Positions 8,167 through 15,926 of a DNA stretch of 64,000 nucleotides are shown here, piece by piece. Source of the DNA: Bacteroidia bacterium (lineage in GTDB: Bacteria > Bacteroidota > Bacteroidia > Flavobacteriales > Flavobacteriaceae); the NCBI GenBank assembly GCA_030427585.1, contig JAUIBW010000001.1:248001-312000 (forward strand), read 5' to 3'. Each line of letters starts with the position of its first letter. Within the stretch, counting starts at the first letter, position 1. Position numbers and translations under genes: made by a program. Under the pieces are notes generated by a model. It saw nothing but the letters and a program-made list of their open reading frames with translations. It was not told the origin of the DNA and did not search any database.

Positions 8167-9198
8167 ATGTCAAATTCATTTAGAAGTCAACTCCGTTCGG
8201 TAATCGAATGGCAAAACCCAAAACCCGAAACTCTTTTTGAAAAATGGACAGAAAACGGGGACGAGATTAAAAATGCTTCAAAACTGATCGTAGGGCCCGG
8301 ACAAGGATGTCTTTTTGTATACGAGGGCAAAGTAGAAGGCGTTTTTGAAGAAGAAGGGCTTTACGATCTTAAAACAGGAAATATTCCTTTTTGGACGACC
8401 ATTAAGAATATCATGTATACCTTTGAGTCTGCCCATAAAGTAGGTATTTTCTTCTATAGAAAAGCAGAAATGCAAAATATACGCTGGGGAACCCCCTCTC
8501 CTATCACCTATAAAGATCCTGTTTATAATTTTCCTGTAGGATTAGGTGCTTTTGGTAATTTTTCTTTCAAAATCACTAAACCAGTTGATTTTTTTACCAA
8601 TGTTATTGCAGGTGACGACTACTATCCTGTAAAAGCAATACAAAAAGTTATTCTATCCAGAATTACCCAACCTATCAGTGATTTCCTTGCTAATGCTTCA
8701 TTTAGTTATGTAGAAATTGATAAACATCGTAATGAAATTGCAGCATTCTCTCAGAATTCGAGTGCACAAATCTTTGATGAATTAGGTTTCGAGCTACTTG
8801 ATTTTAGGATAGAAGGAACCAGTTTTGATGAAGAAACCAAAACAAGAATTGGGCGAATCGCAGATATGAGCGCCGAAGCACAAGCGATGAAAGAGTTAGG
8901 CGTAAGCTATCAGGATTACCAGCAACTAGAAGCCTTAAAAAATATGGCAAAAAATGAAGGTGGTGGTAATATCGGCATGCAAATGGGAGCTGGCCTGGGA
9001 ATGGGGCAAATGCTGGGCAATATGATGAACAATCAAGGACAGCAATCTACGCCCCAACAAAATACTCAACCAACATCTCAACCTCAAAACGATGATCCAG
9101 TACAAAAATTAGAAAAACTAAAGAAAATGTTTGATGCTGGCTTAATCGACGAACAGGAATACAAACAAAAGAAACAGGAAATATTATCTCAATTCTAA
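8167..9198 (+). CDS. SPFH/band-7 protein with SHOCT tail (YdjI/virion-core-like)
   Basis: A 343-residue protein. Residues about 25-240 form an SPFH-type domain of the YdjI/'virion core protein' branch (VGPGQGCLFVYEGKVEGVFEEEG; later the long helix EIAAFSQNSSAQIFDELGFELLDFRIEG). A Gly/Met/Gln-rich linker follows (about 258-305), and a SHOCT motif closes the protein (KLEKLKKMFDAGLIDEQEYKQKK). No membrane helix is visible, so membrane association would be peripheral. In Bacillus the relative YdjI is encoded with a PspA-like protein and zinc-ribbon proteins in a membrane-stress setting, which supports an envelope role for this operon. Confidence 0.8.
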   Translation: MSNSFRSQLRSVIEWQNPKPETLFEKWTENGDEIKNASKLIVGPGQGCLFVYEGKVEGVFEEEGLYDLKTGNIPFWTTIKNIMYTFESAHKVGIFFYRKAEMQNIRWGTPSPITYKDPVYNFPVGLGAFGNFSFKITKPVDFFTNVIAGDDYYPVKAIQKVILSRITQPISDFLANASFSYVEIDKHRNEIAAFSQNSSAQIFDELGFELLDFRIEGTSFDEETKTRIGRIADMSAEAQAMKELGVSYQDYQQLEALKNMAKNEGGGNIGMQMGAGLGMGQMLGNMMNNQGQQSTPQQNTQPTSQPQNDDPVQKLEKLKKMFDAGLIDEQEYKQKKQEILSQF

Positions 9199-9230
9199 AA
9201 ACAAAAATCAATCTTTAAAAATCATATATT

Positions 9231-10322
9231 ATGAGTACAACACATAAATTTACAGATCATGACAAAACAGAACAAGGGCAAAAAGCAATTGCATTAGGTA
9301 TTCAAATAAAAAACGGTATCGGTTCTGAAAATTACGATTATACAACTCAAGAAGGAGCAGACTTTTCCTGGCCAAATATAGATCAAAACAAAATTGGTAA
9401 TATCGAGCCTTGGTTATGCTATCAGAAAAATCCTGACAATACTGTTGGAGGATGGGTAGATTTAAACAAATTCTCTAATGGGAAAGAAAGAAAACTCAAT
9501 GCATGTTTATTAAGATTAGGGTTTCCAAAAGAATTAGGACAAGATCATGAAGAAGCCAAAGCCATAATAAAGGAAATACAAGATAGTGAAGATTTTGAAA
9601 CCACTGCTCAAAAATATGGGTTTAAAAGTAATGCGCAATTTTCAATTAATGATCATGTACAATCCGCCAATATTAGATTAGAAGAATCAGAATCCCGAGC
9701 ATACGAAGCTACTGATAACCTCTTAAAAGAGCAAAAAGCTAAACTAGATGCCCAGATGGATGCCCATGTAGAAGCAGCAGAAGCTGGTGGATTATTAGAT
9801 CCTATAAATGGAATTGATATGGAAACCTGGGCAGCGGCTAATGCAAAAATAGCCGGAGGTATGGATCTAGAAGAAGTACTTAAAATTGTAGGAACAGAAA
9901 AACCAATCTGGGATGAAGTATCTGCAGAATGGACAGCAAGAATGTCTCAAGACACAACTTTTGCGATTTCTAAGGTATATGGTGATGCTTTTATGAATTC
10001 GAATATTGGCAAATTTGCTAATGCAGAAAGTAAACAAGAATCTGAAGCTGGCTCTTCTACAGGTAACAATGATATTTATGAAGATTTCGAGCTTTATGTT
10101 AAAGTTATGTGTCATCAAAATATGGGGGCGGCTCAAGGAAAGGATGCTGCTTCAATCCTACAAGAATATGGGCTTACAGTTACCGATTGGAGTTCTGTAG
10201 GTATGCATTGGACCACAAAAATGGCTACAGATACTCGTATGGCATTAAAAATGGGAGAATTAATGGAAAAATACAATGCAGAATTTGCTTCGGCAAAAGC
10301 AGGAGACGACATCGATTTTTAA
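9231..10322 (+). CDS. Uncharacterised protein with two tandem C-terminal repeats
   Basis: A 363-residue soluble acidic protein, last gene of the cluster. I cannot name the family with confidence. The N-terminal third is globular; a helical linker (about 145-185) follows. The C-terminal part shows two copies of a 65-residue unit (about 190-258 and 281-350). Each has an A/M-rich helix, a W-x-x-[VG] segment (PIWDEVSAEWTARMSQDT and DWSSVGMHWTTKMATDT) and an amphipathic helix. The repeated W...T.[KR]M..DT..A pattern is clear by eye. The position after the SPFH gene (32 bp) suggests a shared process. Confidence 0.65.
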   Translation: MSTTHKFTDHDKTEQGQKAIALGIQIKNGIGSENYDYTTQEGADFSWPNIDQNKIGNIEPWLCYQKNPDNTVGGWVDLNKFSNGKERKLNACLLRLGFPKELGQDHEEAKAIIKEIQDSEDFETTAQKYGFKSNAQFSINDHVQSANIRLEESESRAYEATDNLLKEQKAKLDAQMDAHVEAAEAGGLLDPINGIDMETWAAANAKIAGGMDLEEVLKIVGTEKPIWDEVSAEWTARMSQDTTFAISKVYGDAFMNSNIGKFANAESKQESEAGSSTGNNDIYEDFELYVKVMCHQNMGAAQGKDAASILQEYGLTVTDWSSVGMHWTTKMATDTRMALKMGELMEKYNAEFASAKAGDDIDF

Positions 10323-10470
10323 TCCCGATAACGTTTTATGTTATAGATGGCCTGGGATTCATCTGCATCCAATTACACTACATTGCAAATTTGGTGAAAT
10401 CAGGTCATCTTATTTTTAAAAACAAAAAATAATCATGGAAAATAATATCAAATACTTCGGAATACGTATT

Positions 10471-10538
10471 GAACTCGTTTAAACTTTTTGATTTTAAATG
10501 AAAATTAGATGTTTTTAACAAATCAAAAAAGTTTAAAT
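10471..10538. repeat. Imperfect inverted repeat, dispersed-family member
   Basis: GTTTAAACTTTTTGATTTT pairs with CAAATCAAAAAAGTTTAAAT further on. The left half is nearly identical to the start of the perfect hairpin at 60000-60047 (GAACTC-[GC]-TTTAAACTTTTTG-[AG]-TTTTAA). A 15-codon ORF starting at ATG 10435 takes its last codons and its stop from this element, so the element may have truncated a gene. Confidence 0.55.
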
Positions 10539-10581
10539 GTAGTAGCAATTCATTTAACAGCTTAGCGTTAAGTAAAACACT

Positions 10582-10770
10582 GATTTAAACTGGTTCCTCT
10601 GCTCAGATAATACATTAACTTATCTAAATTTAAAATGAACCTGGCACCTCTATAGGTAAAGTATACATCTCTAATAATCCTTCTCTTAATTTTGTGGATA
10701 TAGACGATCCCAATGTAGCAAATCTTACCAATTAGATAAAAGATCCTGCGACCATATTTTCTCATAATTG
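10582..10770 (+). pseudogene. Leucine-rich-repeat surface protein relic
   Basis: The 701-bp gap between 10322 and 11024 contains decayed coding sequence. One frame reads LNWFLCSDNTLTYLNLK then stops; a shifted frame continues with KVYISNNPSLNFVDIDDPN, VANLTN, a stop, then IKDPATIF. The NNP-x-L-x-x-[VI]-x-[VI]-DDP spacing is characteristic of the LRR stretches of secreted flavobacterial proteins. At least two disruptions are present. The rest of the gap (10323-10434 and 10780-11023) shows nothing I can identify. Confidence 0.45.
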
Positions 10771-11023
10771 TTTATAATAAAAATAATTCATCACTATTTA
10801 CCAGGCATTCATCACAAAGTTCAGATTTGACCTCATCGTTCTATAAAATTTAACTAAAATTGAATCAAATGTATTATGAAGTAAATGTTTTGAGAAAACA
10901 TATTCAAATATCATGATTGCATACTTTTAGATCTTATTGTTATAATAACCGCAGTGGTTCAAAAAGCTTCGTGTTTCATGATAATCAAATTAACATTTAC
11001 AACCCACTAAATAAAAGATAAAA

Positions 11024-12280
11024 ATGAAATTAAAAATTATTCTTACCTTCATATTAATAACCTTTGCACTAAATGTAAATGCTCAATTTCCAAAAATTAA
11101 GAAACCCAAAACATCTAAAATTCTTAAAAAAAAACCTGGTAAAGCTACCAATTCATCTAAAACCTCAACAAATAACGTTTCATTGGATCAAAATGCGTCC
11201 AGCACAGATCCAAAAACTTTAAAAATTGAAAAATCAACAGTAGAAAAAATAGACCTATTAAAATCTATATTCATTTCTAATGAAAATGTTAAAAAACATA
11301 CGAAAGAAGAAATAAAAAATGCATTATTTGCATTAGATCAAAAATTAACCACTCTCAATAATTTTTACTCAGATAGTAAAAGGATTCCAGAATTCACAGC
11401 AGAGTATGATAAATACAAAAAATTAGTCGATGATGAAATTGCTATTAGAGATAGTGGGAATAACTCTTTATGGAATTTAGAAAATACTAGTAACAGCGTA
11501 GATCGAGTAAAAAAGGAACTACCGATAAATAAATTAGTAGAGCAATTTTCGTCATTCCCTAATTACAAAGAATATCAGGCGTATAAAGAAGCTTATCAAA
11601 ACATGGGGATTTCTGACCCTAAAGTGGAAACTTACATCTCTAACGTAAATGATTACTTTGAAACTACACTAACAAATGAAATAGCTCCTAAGTTTAAAAA
11701 ATATGTAAAAGAAAAATTAGCGTATAAATCATTTAATGATGATGAGTGGAAAATGAGGCCTAAAACAGCTATACAAGTAGTAGATAAAACTTTAAAATTA
11801 TTTCGGGACGATGCCTATATATATCAAAGGGTAAACGATAAATCATGGGTAGATGATATCAAAAACATGCTCATCACACAAAAACAAAAGTTGAACACTT
11901 ATATAGATAGTGGTGAATACGATCGTTATTTTGAGCAGTACAGACAGCGTATAATAGATTCTTTTAGAATGGAGACCCCGGGATATAATAATGCTAATTT
12001 AATATCGACTATCAAACAGAAACACCATAATACTTCTAAATATGGAACAATTCAACGTGTTGTTTTGTATAGTAATTGGATTGTAGAAAAAAATGCTTTA
12101 GGAGTTCCTTTAGAGAAAAGAATTACCGTACAAGTCGCTACTAAAGCAAAGGATGGAACTTGTCAAGTATATGAAGGGAAATTATTTCGCACTTATGAAG
12201 GAGGTGGAAAATATGGAGGTACTAGATATAATAGTTATATTCATATATCAGAAATAAATTGTAAAAACATAAATAAATAA
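11024..12280 (+). CDS. Secreted protein of unknown function
   Basis: A 418-residue protein with a clear signal peptide (MKLKIILTFILITFALNVNAQ), a Lys/Ser/Thr-rich linker up to about residue 75, a helical middle section, and a C-terminal domain of about 80 residues rich in beta-strand (QRVVLYSNWIVEKNALGVP through YEGKLFRTYEGGGKYGG). I recognise no family. It stands alone, between the LRR relic and a terminator-like stem at 12366-12404. Export to the periplasm or beyond is the only safe statement. Confidence 0.7.
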   Translation: MKLKIILTFILITFALNVNAQFPKIKKPKTSKILKKKPGKATNSSKTSTNNVSLDQNASSTDPKTLKIEKSTVEKIDLLKSIFISNENVKKHTKEEIKNALFALDQKLTTLNNFYSDSKRIPEFTAEYDKYKKLVDDEIAIRDSGNNSLWNLENTSNSVDRVKKELPINKLVEQFSSFPNYKEYQAYKEAYQNMGISDPKVETYISNVNDYFETTLTNEIAPKFKKYVKEKLAYKSFNDDEWKMRPKTAIQVVDKTLKLFRDDAYIYQRVNDKSWVDDIKNMLITQKQKLNTYIDSGEYDRYFEQYRQRIIDSFRMETPGYNNANLISTIKQKHHNTSKYGTIQRVVLYSNWIVEKNALGVPLEKRITVQVATKAKDGTCQVYEGKLFRTYEGGGKYGGTRYNSYIHISEINCKNINK

Positions 12281-12365
12281 AATCGGTCTCTAAACCCTTA
12301 CATTTTTTTGTTAGAAAGAGAAAAACTTATAAGAAAACTATTATTTGCTTAGACCCGTATTCAAG

Positions 12366-12404
12366 ATTACTCCTATATGCTTACGAACTACATGTAGGAG
12401 TAAT
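12366..12404. terminator. Bidirectional stem-loop between convergent genes
   Basis: ATTACTCCTATATG pairs with CATGTAGGAGTAAT (one G-T pair) around an 11-nt loop. It sits between the convergent ends at 12280 and 12420 and could terminate either transcript, although the T-tract is short. Confidence 0.5.
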
Positions 12405-12419
12405 TGTATATACACTTAT

Positions 12420-12914
12420 CTACAAAAGTAGTTTAGATTTCATTTTTTCTACAATATTGTAAGCTGCAGGGCAAATTGCTACATTTTTCAACGTTAAATT
12501 AGATATCTGTTGAAACTTTTTACGGTCTGTATGTGGATACTCCCGACATGCTTTTGGTCTTACCTCATAAATCACACAGTAATTATCGGCTCCAAGAAAA
12601 GTACACGGAGTTTGTTTCAATATCATATCTCCATCCTCATCTGTTCTTAGGTATTGTTCTTCAAATTGTCTAGGTTTAATTTTTAAAAATTTTGAAATCC
12701 GATCTACATCTTTATCCGTAAACAGCGGCCCAGTAGTTTTACAGCAATTAGCACATTCTAAACAATCTGTATTGCTAAACTCTTCATCATGTAACTCCTG
12801 CATGATATAATCTAGTTGTTTGGGCGTTTTTTTTTTAAGTTTAGCAAAGAACTTTTTGTTCTCGTTATGTTTATCTTTGGCCAGTTTTGGTAATTGATCT
12901 ATGAATTCTTGCAT
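12420..12914 (-). CDS. YkgJ-family cysteine-cluster protein
   Basis: A 164-residue cytoplasmic protein of the YkgJ/CxxCxxCC family (putative zinc- or iron-chelating). The cysteine motif CLECANCCK is followed at family-typical spacing by CTFLG....C and YEVRPKACREYPHTD. I start it at ATG 12914 (MQEFIDQ), because upstream in-frame codons add a non-conserved stretch. The biochemical role of the family is not established. It is a single gene whose start faces the methyltransferase gene at 13051. Confidence 0.88.
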   Translation of the reverse strand: MQEFIDQLPKLAKDKHNENKKFFAKLKKKTPKQLDYIMQELHDEEFSNTDCLECANCCKTTGPLFTDKDVDRISKFLKIKPRQFEEQYLRTDEDGDMILKQTPCTFLGADNYCVIYEVRPKACREYPHTDRKKFQQISNLTLKNVAICPAAYNIVEKMKSKLLL

Positions 12915-13050
12915 GGTACAAAAGTAAGACATTTGAGAGTTTTGATTAGCAAATACCATTATATTCAATTGTAATTAAGCTCATTTTGAATCTTTAATTT
13001 TTTAATCCGGTACCAAAAAATCGTTTTCCACAACCATAAAAACACATCTT

Positions 13051-13761
13051 ATGAATAAAGATATTTTCGGAAAAGCCATCAAAGATTTTTATAACAAAGA
13101 ATATACTGAAGATATTATTGTACAGGCAAATGATTTTGATGATGATCATATCCCTATTCCTTACCTATTTAGAGGGTATACCGAAATGCCCAAAATAGAA
13201 CAAAAAGCATTAGAGCTTTCATACGGAAAAGTATTAGACGTAGGTTGCGGTGCCGGAAGCCATAGTTTGTTTCTTCAAAATGATCAAAAGTTAGATGTTA
13301 AAGCTATAGATATTTCTGAAGGTGCTATCGAAATATGTAAAAAAAGAGGAGTACATCATGCAGCCGTACAAGATATTTATGATCATAATAATGCTAGATA
13401 CAACACCGTACTATTATTAATGAATGGTAGTGGTATTATTGGTACTCTGGATCATATTGATCGTTTTTTTACCCATATTAAAACACTTCTTGCTCCCGGC
13501 GGTCAAATTTTAATGGATTCATCAGATATTTCCTACATTTTTCAGGATGAAGACGGAGGTTTTTGGGTAGATGCCTCTGCCGGTTATTATGGAGAAATGC
13601 AATATAAATTAAAATACAAAAAACAAGAATCAGAATGGTTTGATTGGTTATATATTGATTATAATACGCTTCAAAACGCTGCTAATGCCAACGGTTTACT
13701 ATCAGAATTAATAGTTGAAGGAGAAAACAATGATTACCTGGCCAGATTTACCTTGGCATAA
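13051..13761 (+). CDS. Class I SAM-dependent methyltransferase
   Basis: A 236-residue soluble enzyme. The SAM-binding motif I is VLDVGCGAGSHSLFL (about residues 65-79), followed by an acidic residue at the end of strand 2 (VKAIDIS) and a post-motif LLLMNGSGIIGTL region. The substrate cannot be inferred; the fold is that of small-molecule methyltransferases. It stands between YkgJ (divergent) and a lipoprotein metallopeptidase on the same strand 141 bp away, with no sign of an operon. Confidence 0.85.
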   Translation: MNKDIFGKAIKDFYNKEYTEDIIVQANDFDDDHIPIPYLFRGYTEMPKIEQKALELSYGKVLDVGCGAGSHSLFLQNDQKLDVKAIDISEGAIEICKKRGVHHAAVQDIYDHNNARYNTVLLLMNGSGIIGTLDHIDRFFTHIKTLLAPGGQILMDSSDISYIFQDEDGGFWVDASAGYYGEMQYKLKYKKQESEWFDWLYIDYNTLQNAANANGLLSELIVEGENNDYLARFTLA

Positions 13762-13902
13762 TAGTAAAAATCTTTATAATAGCATTGATGGTACAATTTT
13801 TGTTGCAAAAAAACCATTTAACAAAAGAAAGCTAAACTAAAAATAAGACACAATATAAATTCGTTTACTTACTAGTTATAACCTCTTTAAAAAAGAAATC
13901 CT

Positions 13903-14673
13903 GTGCAAATAACAAAACTCTTTGGTTACTTATTGATCTTGTCTTTTATTCTTATTGGATGTTCTGACGATGATGATAATACCGCTGTTACAAATACTTT
14001 ACAGGCAAGCAATAAAAAGCCTTTGGGTAGCTCTGCAAATGATCTGCTAAGTGCAACCAATTTTAATAGTATGACTATTGAGATCGTGGCTGTACAAGGA
14101 TTCGAACCTACCTCGCAAGCAATACAAGGGTTTAGAGAATTTTTACAAGATCGATTATTTAAACCCGACGGAATTACCATTACACAACGTTCTATTCCTT
14201 CTTCTGGTAAAGCACCTTTTTCTATTGAAGAGGTTGCAGAAATAGAAAACACTACCAGAACACTATTTAATAAAGAAGACGATATCACTGTATATGTATA
14301 TTTTGCAGATGGAAGTAAAGAAAATGACACTAATGAACAAGTAACTTTAGGCTCTGCATACCTAAATACCTCGATAGTAATCTATGAAGGTACATTACGT
14401 GCATTAAGTGCAAAGCCAAATTCTCCTTCTCTTAGTGCTATTGAAACTGCAACGTTGAATCATGAATTTGCTCACCTGTTAGGGCTGGTAAACTTAGGTA
14501 CTCCTCTGCAATCTGAACATGAAGATCCAGATGCGAGTAATCACTGTAATGTACCAAGTTGTTTGATGGAAGCCGCTATAGAATTTGGTATCGGAGTGAT
14601 AAATATGGGCAACACTATACCCAAACTAGATGCCCAATGCATTGCAGATCTGCGAGCAAATGGAGGTAGGTAA
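13903..14673 (+). CDS. Zincin-like metallopeptidase lipoprotein
   Basis: A 256-residue lipoprotein from a GTG start (13903). Its signal peptide ends in the lipobox LIGC, followed by an SDDDDN acidic stretch that resembles the Bacteroidota surface-export signal. A metzincin-like zinc site is visible at about residues 189-195 (NHEFAHLLGL), with a possible third ligand later (the EHEDPDASNHCN region), followed by SCLMEAAIEF, which may serve as the Met-turn. I infer a surface-exposed zinc protease. Family assignment beyond 'zincin' is not possible by eye. Confidence 0.75.
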   Translation: MQITKLFGYLLILSFILIGCSDDDDNTAVTNTLQASNKKPLGSSANDLLSATNFNSMTIEIVAVQGFEPTSQAIQGFREFLQDRLFKPDGITITQRSIPSSGKAPFSIEEVAEIENTTRTLFNKEDDITVYVYFADGSKENDTNEQVTLGSAYLNTSIVIYEGTLRALSAKPNSPSLSAIETATLNHEFAHLLGLVNLGTPLQSEHEDPDASNHCNVPSCLMEAAIEFGIGVINMGNTIPKLDAQCIADLRANGGR

Positions 14674-14765
14674 AGTAAAAAAGCACCACCTTTTATACTG
14701 ATGATGCTTTTCTGAAAAAAATCACTGGCATTCCTAAAAGTTAATCTTTCTCTTTTCTAACCTGC

Positions 14766-15146
14766 TTATACTTTTTGTCCCGCTATAGAATCTGCTATTT
14801 TTACTAGCGAGAATGCTCCTATCGCCATCACTATATCTCTTACTGCTACATCAATATAATGCCCACTAAATAGAAGAGTTAATGCTATAGCTAACAGCCA
14901 TCCCATAACTACATAACCTCCTATTCTGGGGCGATATAGCACTAAAACACCTGCTATAATTTCGATTCCTCCCACAATACTCATAAACGTCTCGGCTTCA
15001 AGAGGTAATATAGCTGCAAATCCAGAAGAAATATACTGGCTCCAGTCTGTAAGTATATTAGTAAACTTATCTAATCCGGCGACTATAGGTACAAGGCCAT
15101 AGGTATATTTTAGTAGTGTAAAAACTGTCTTAACCTGTGAATTCAT
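14766..15146 (-). CDS. DoxX-like membrane protein under an ECF promoter
   Basis: A 126-residue protein with four membrane helices and DoxX-family features (GLVPIVAGLDKFTNIL at the start, then VGGIEIIAGVLVLYRPRIGGYVVMGWLLAIALTLL). DoxX-type proteins are small integral membrane proteins, some linked to redox or thiol stress. It is transcribed away from the ECF sigma gene. The 108-bp region between them holds a symmetric ECF-type promoter pair, so this gene is a probable direct target of that sigma factor. Confidence 0.82.
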   Translation of the reverse strand: MNSQVKTVFTLLKYTYGLVPIVAGLDKFTNILTDWSQYISSGFAAILPLEAETFMSIVGGIEIIAGVLVLYRPRIGGYVVMGWLLAIALTLLFSGHYIDVAVRDIVMAIGAFSLVKIADSIAGQKV

Positions 15147-15173
15147 AATTTCAATTTTTTTGTTATTCGCTTT

Positions 15174-15237
15174 TTAGATAAAAAATTCATTTTTTGGTTA
15201 CAAAGTTTTGTAACTTTTTGTGCAGTTTTTCATCTAA
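15174..15237. promoter_or_regulatory. Bidirectional ECF-sigma promoter
   Basis: GTTACAAAGTTTTGTAAC (15197-15214) is a palindrome that supplies a TGTAAC -35 box to each strand. On the plus strand TGTAAC (15209-15214), 16 nt, then CATCTAA (15231-15237) points at the sigma gene. On the minus strand TGTAAC (15202-15197), 16 nt, then TATCTAA (15180-15174) points at the DoxX gene. Flavobacterial ECF promoters commonly read TGTAAC-N16-CGTCTAA, so both halves are near-matches with identical spacing. Confidence 0.65.
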
Positions 15238-15254
15238 GCTATAAATAACAAGCT

Positions 15255-15926
15255 ATGGAACCTATCAAAATCAATGATTATAAAACTCATAAAATATCAG
15301 ATTCTGATGTAATATGCCGTATTCATTCTGGAGAAAAAGAGTTGTATGAAATCTTACTAAGAAGAAATAATCAAAAACTATATCGAGTTATCCGAAGTTA
15401 TATAAATGACCTTGCAGAAATTGAAGACATCATGCAAAACACTTATTTAAAAGCCTACGAAAAACTCTACCAGTTTAAGCACAACTCACAATTTTCTACC
15501 TGGCTCATAAGAATTGGAATAAATGAAACTCTAGCTCGATTAAAAACAAAAGGAAAATATCTTAATTTATATACATCTGAAAATAGCGTATCGAATGATT
15601 TTGTTCTCGAGATTCCTGACACAGAACAATTAAATCCCGAAAAAAAAATGATACGACAAGAAGCAAAACAAATCTTAGAAAAAACTATTGACCTATTAGA
15701 TGTAAAATACCGAACCGTTTATGTTCTTAGAGAAATTGAAGGGATGAGTATGGCCGAAATATCAGATTGTTTGGGGTTAACGGTTTCTAATGTAAAGGTA
15801 CGCCTGCATCGTGCCAAAGATATGATTAGAGAAGAACTCTACGATCTGTCTCAGGATACCGATATCTTCGAATTTGGATTTAGCAAATGTGATACTATTG
15901 TAGATAAAGTAATGAATACTATCTAA
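15255..15926 (+). CDS. ECF-type RNA polymerase sigma factor
   Basis: A 223-residue sigma-70 family protein. Region 2 covers about residues 30-95 (DLAEIEDIMQNTYLKAYEKL, FSTWLIRIGINETLARL) and region 4 about 140-195 (YRTVYVLREIEGMSMAEISD, LTVSNVKVRLHRAKDMIREEL). A loosely conserved linker joins them, plus a short C-terminal tail ending in DKVMNTI. No anti-sigma gene is adjacent. Its own upstream region carries a candidate ECF promoter shared with the DoxX gene, which suggests autoregulation. Its stop overlaps the converging amidohydrolase stop by 4 bp. Confidence 0.93.
   Translation: MEPIKINDYKTHKISDSDVICRIHSGEKELYEILLRRNNQKLYRVIRSYINDLAEIEDIMQNTYLKAYEKLYQFKHNSQFSTWLIRIGINETLARLKTKGKYLNLYTSENSVSNDFVLEIPDTEQLNPEKKMIRQEAKQILEKTIDLLDVKYRTVYVLREIEGMSMAEISDCLGLTVSNVKVRLHRAKDMIREELYDLSQDTDIFEFGFSKCDTIVDKVMNTI

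Noticed and set aside
10568-10765. 65-codon minus-strand ORF over the LRR relic
   Set aside because: It runs antisense to sequence with recognisable LRR remnants; its basic, Tyr/Ile-rich composition is typical of AT-rich shadow ORFs.
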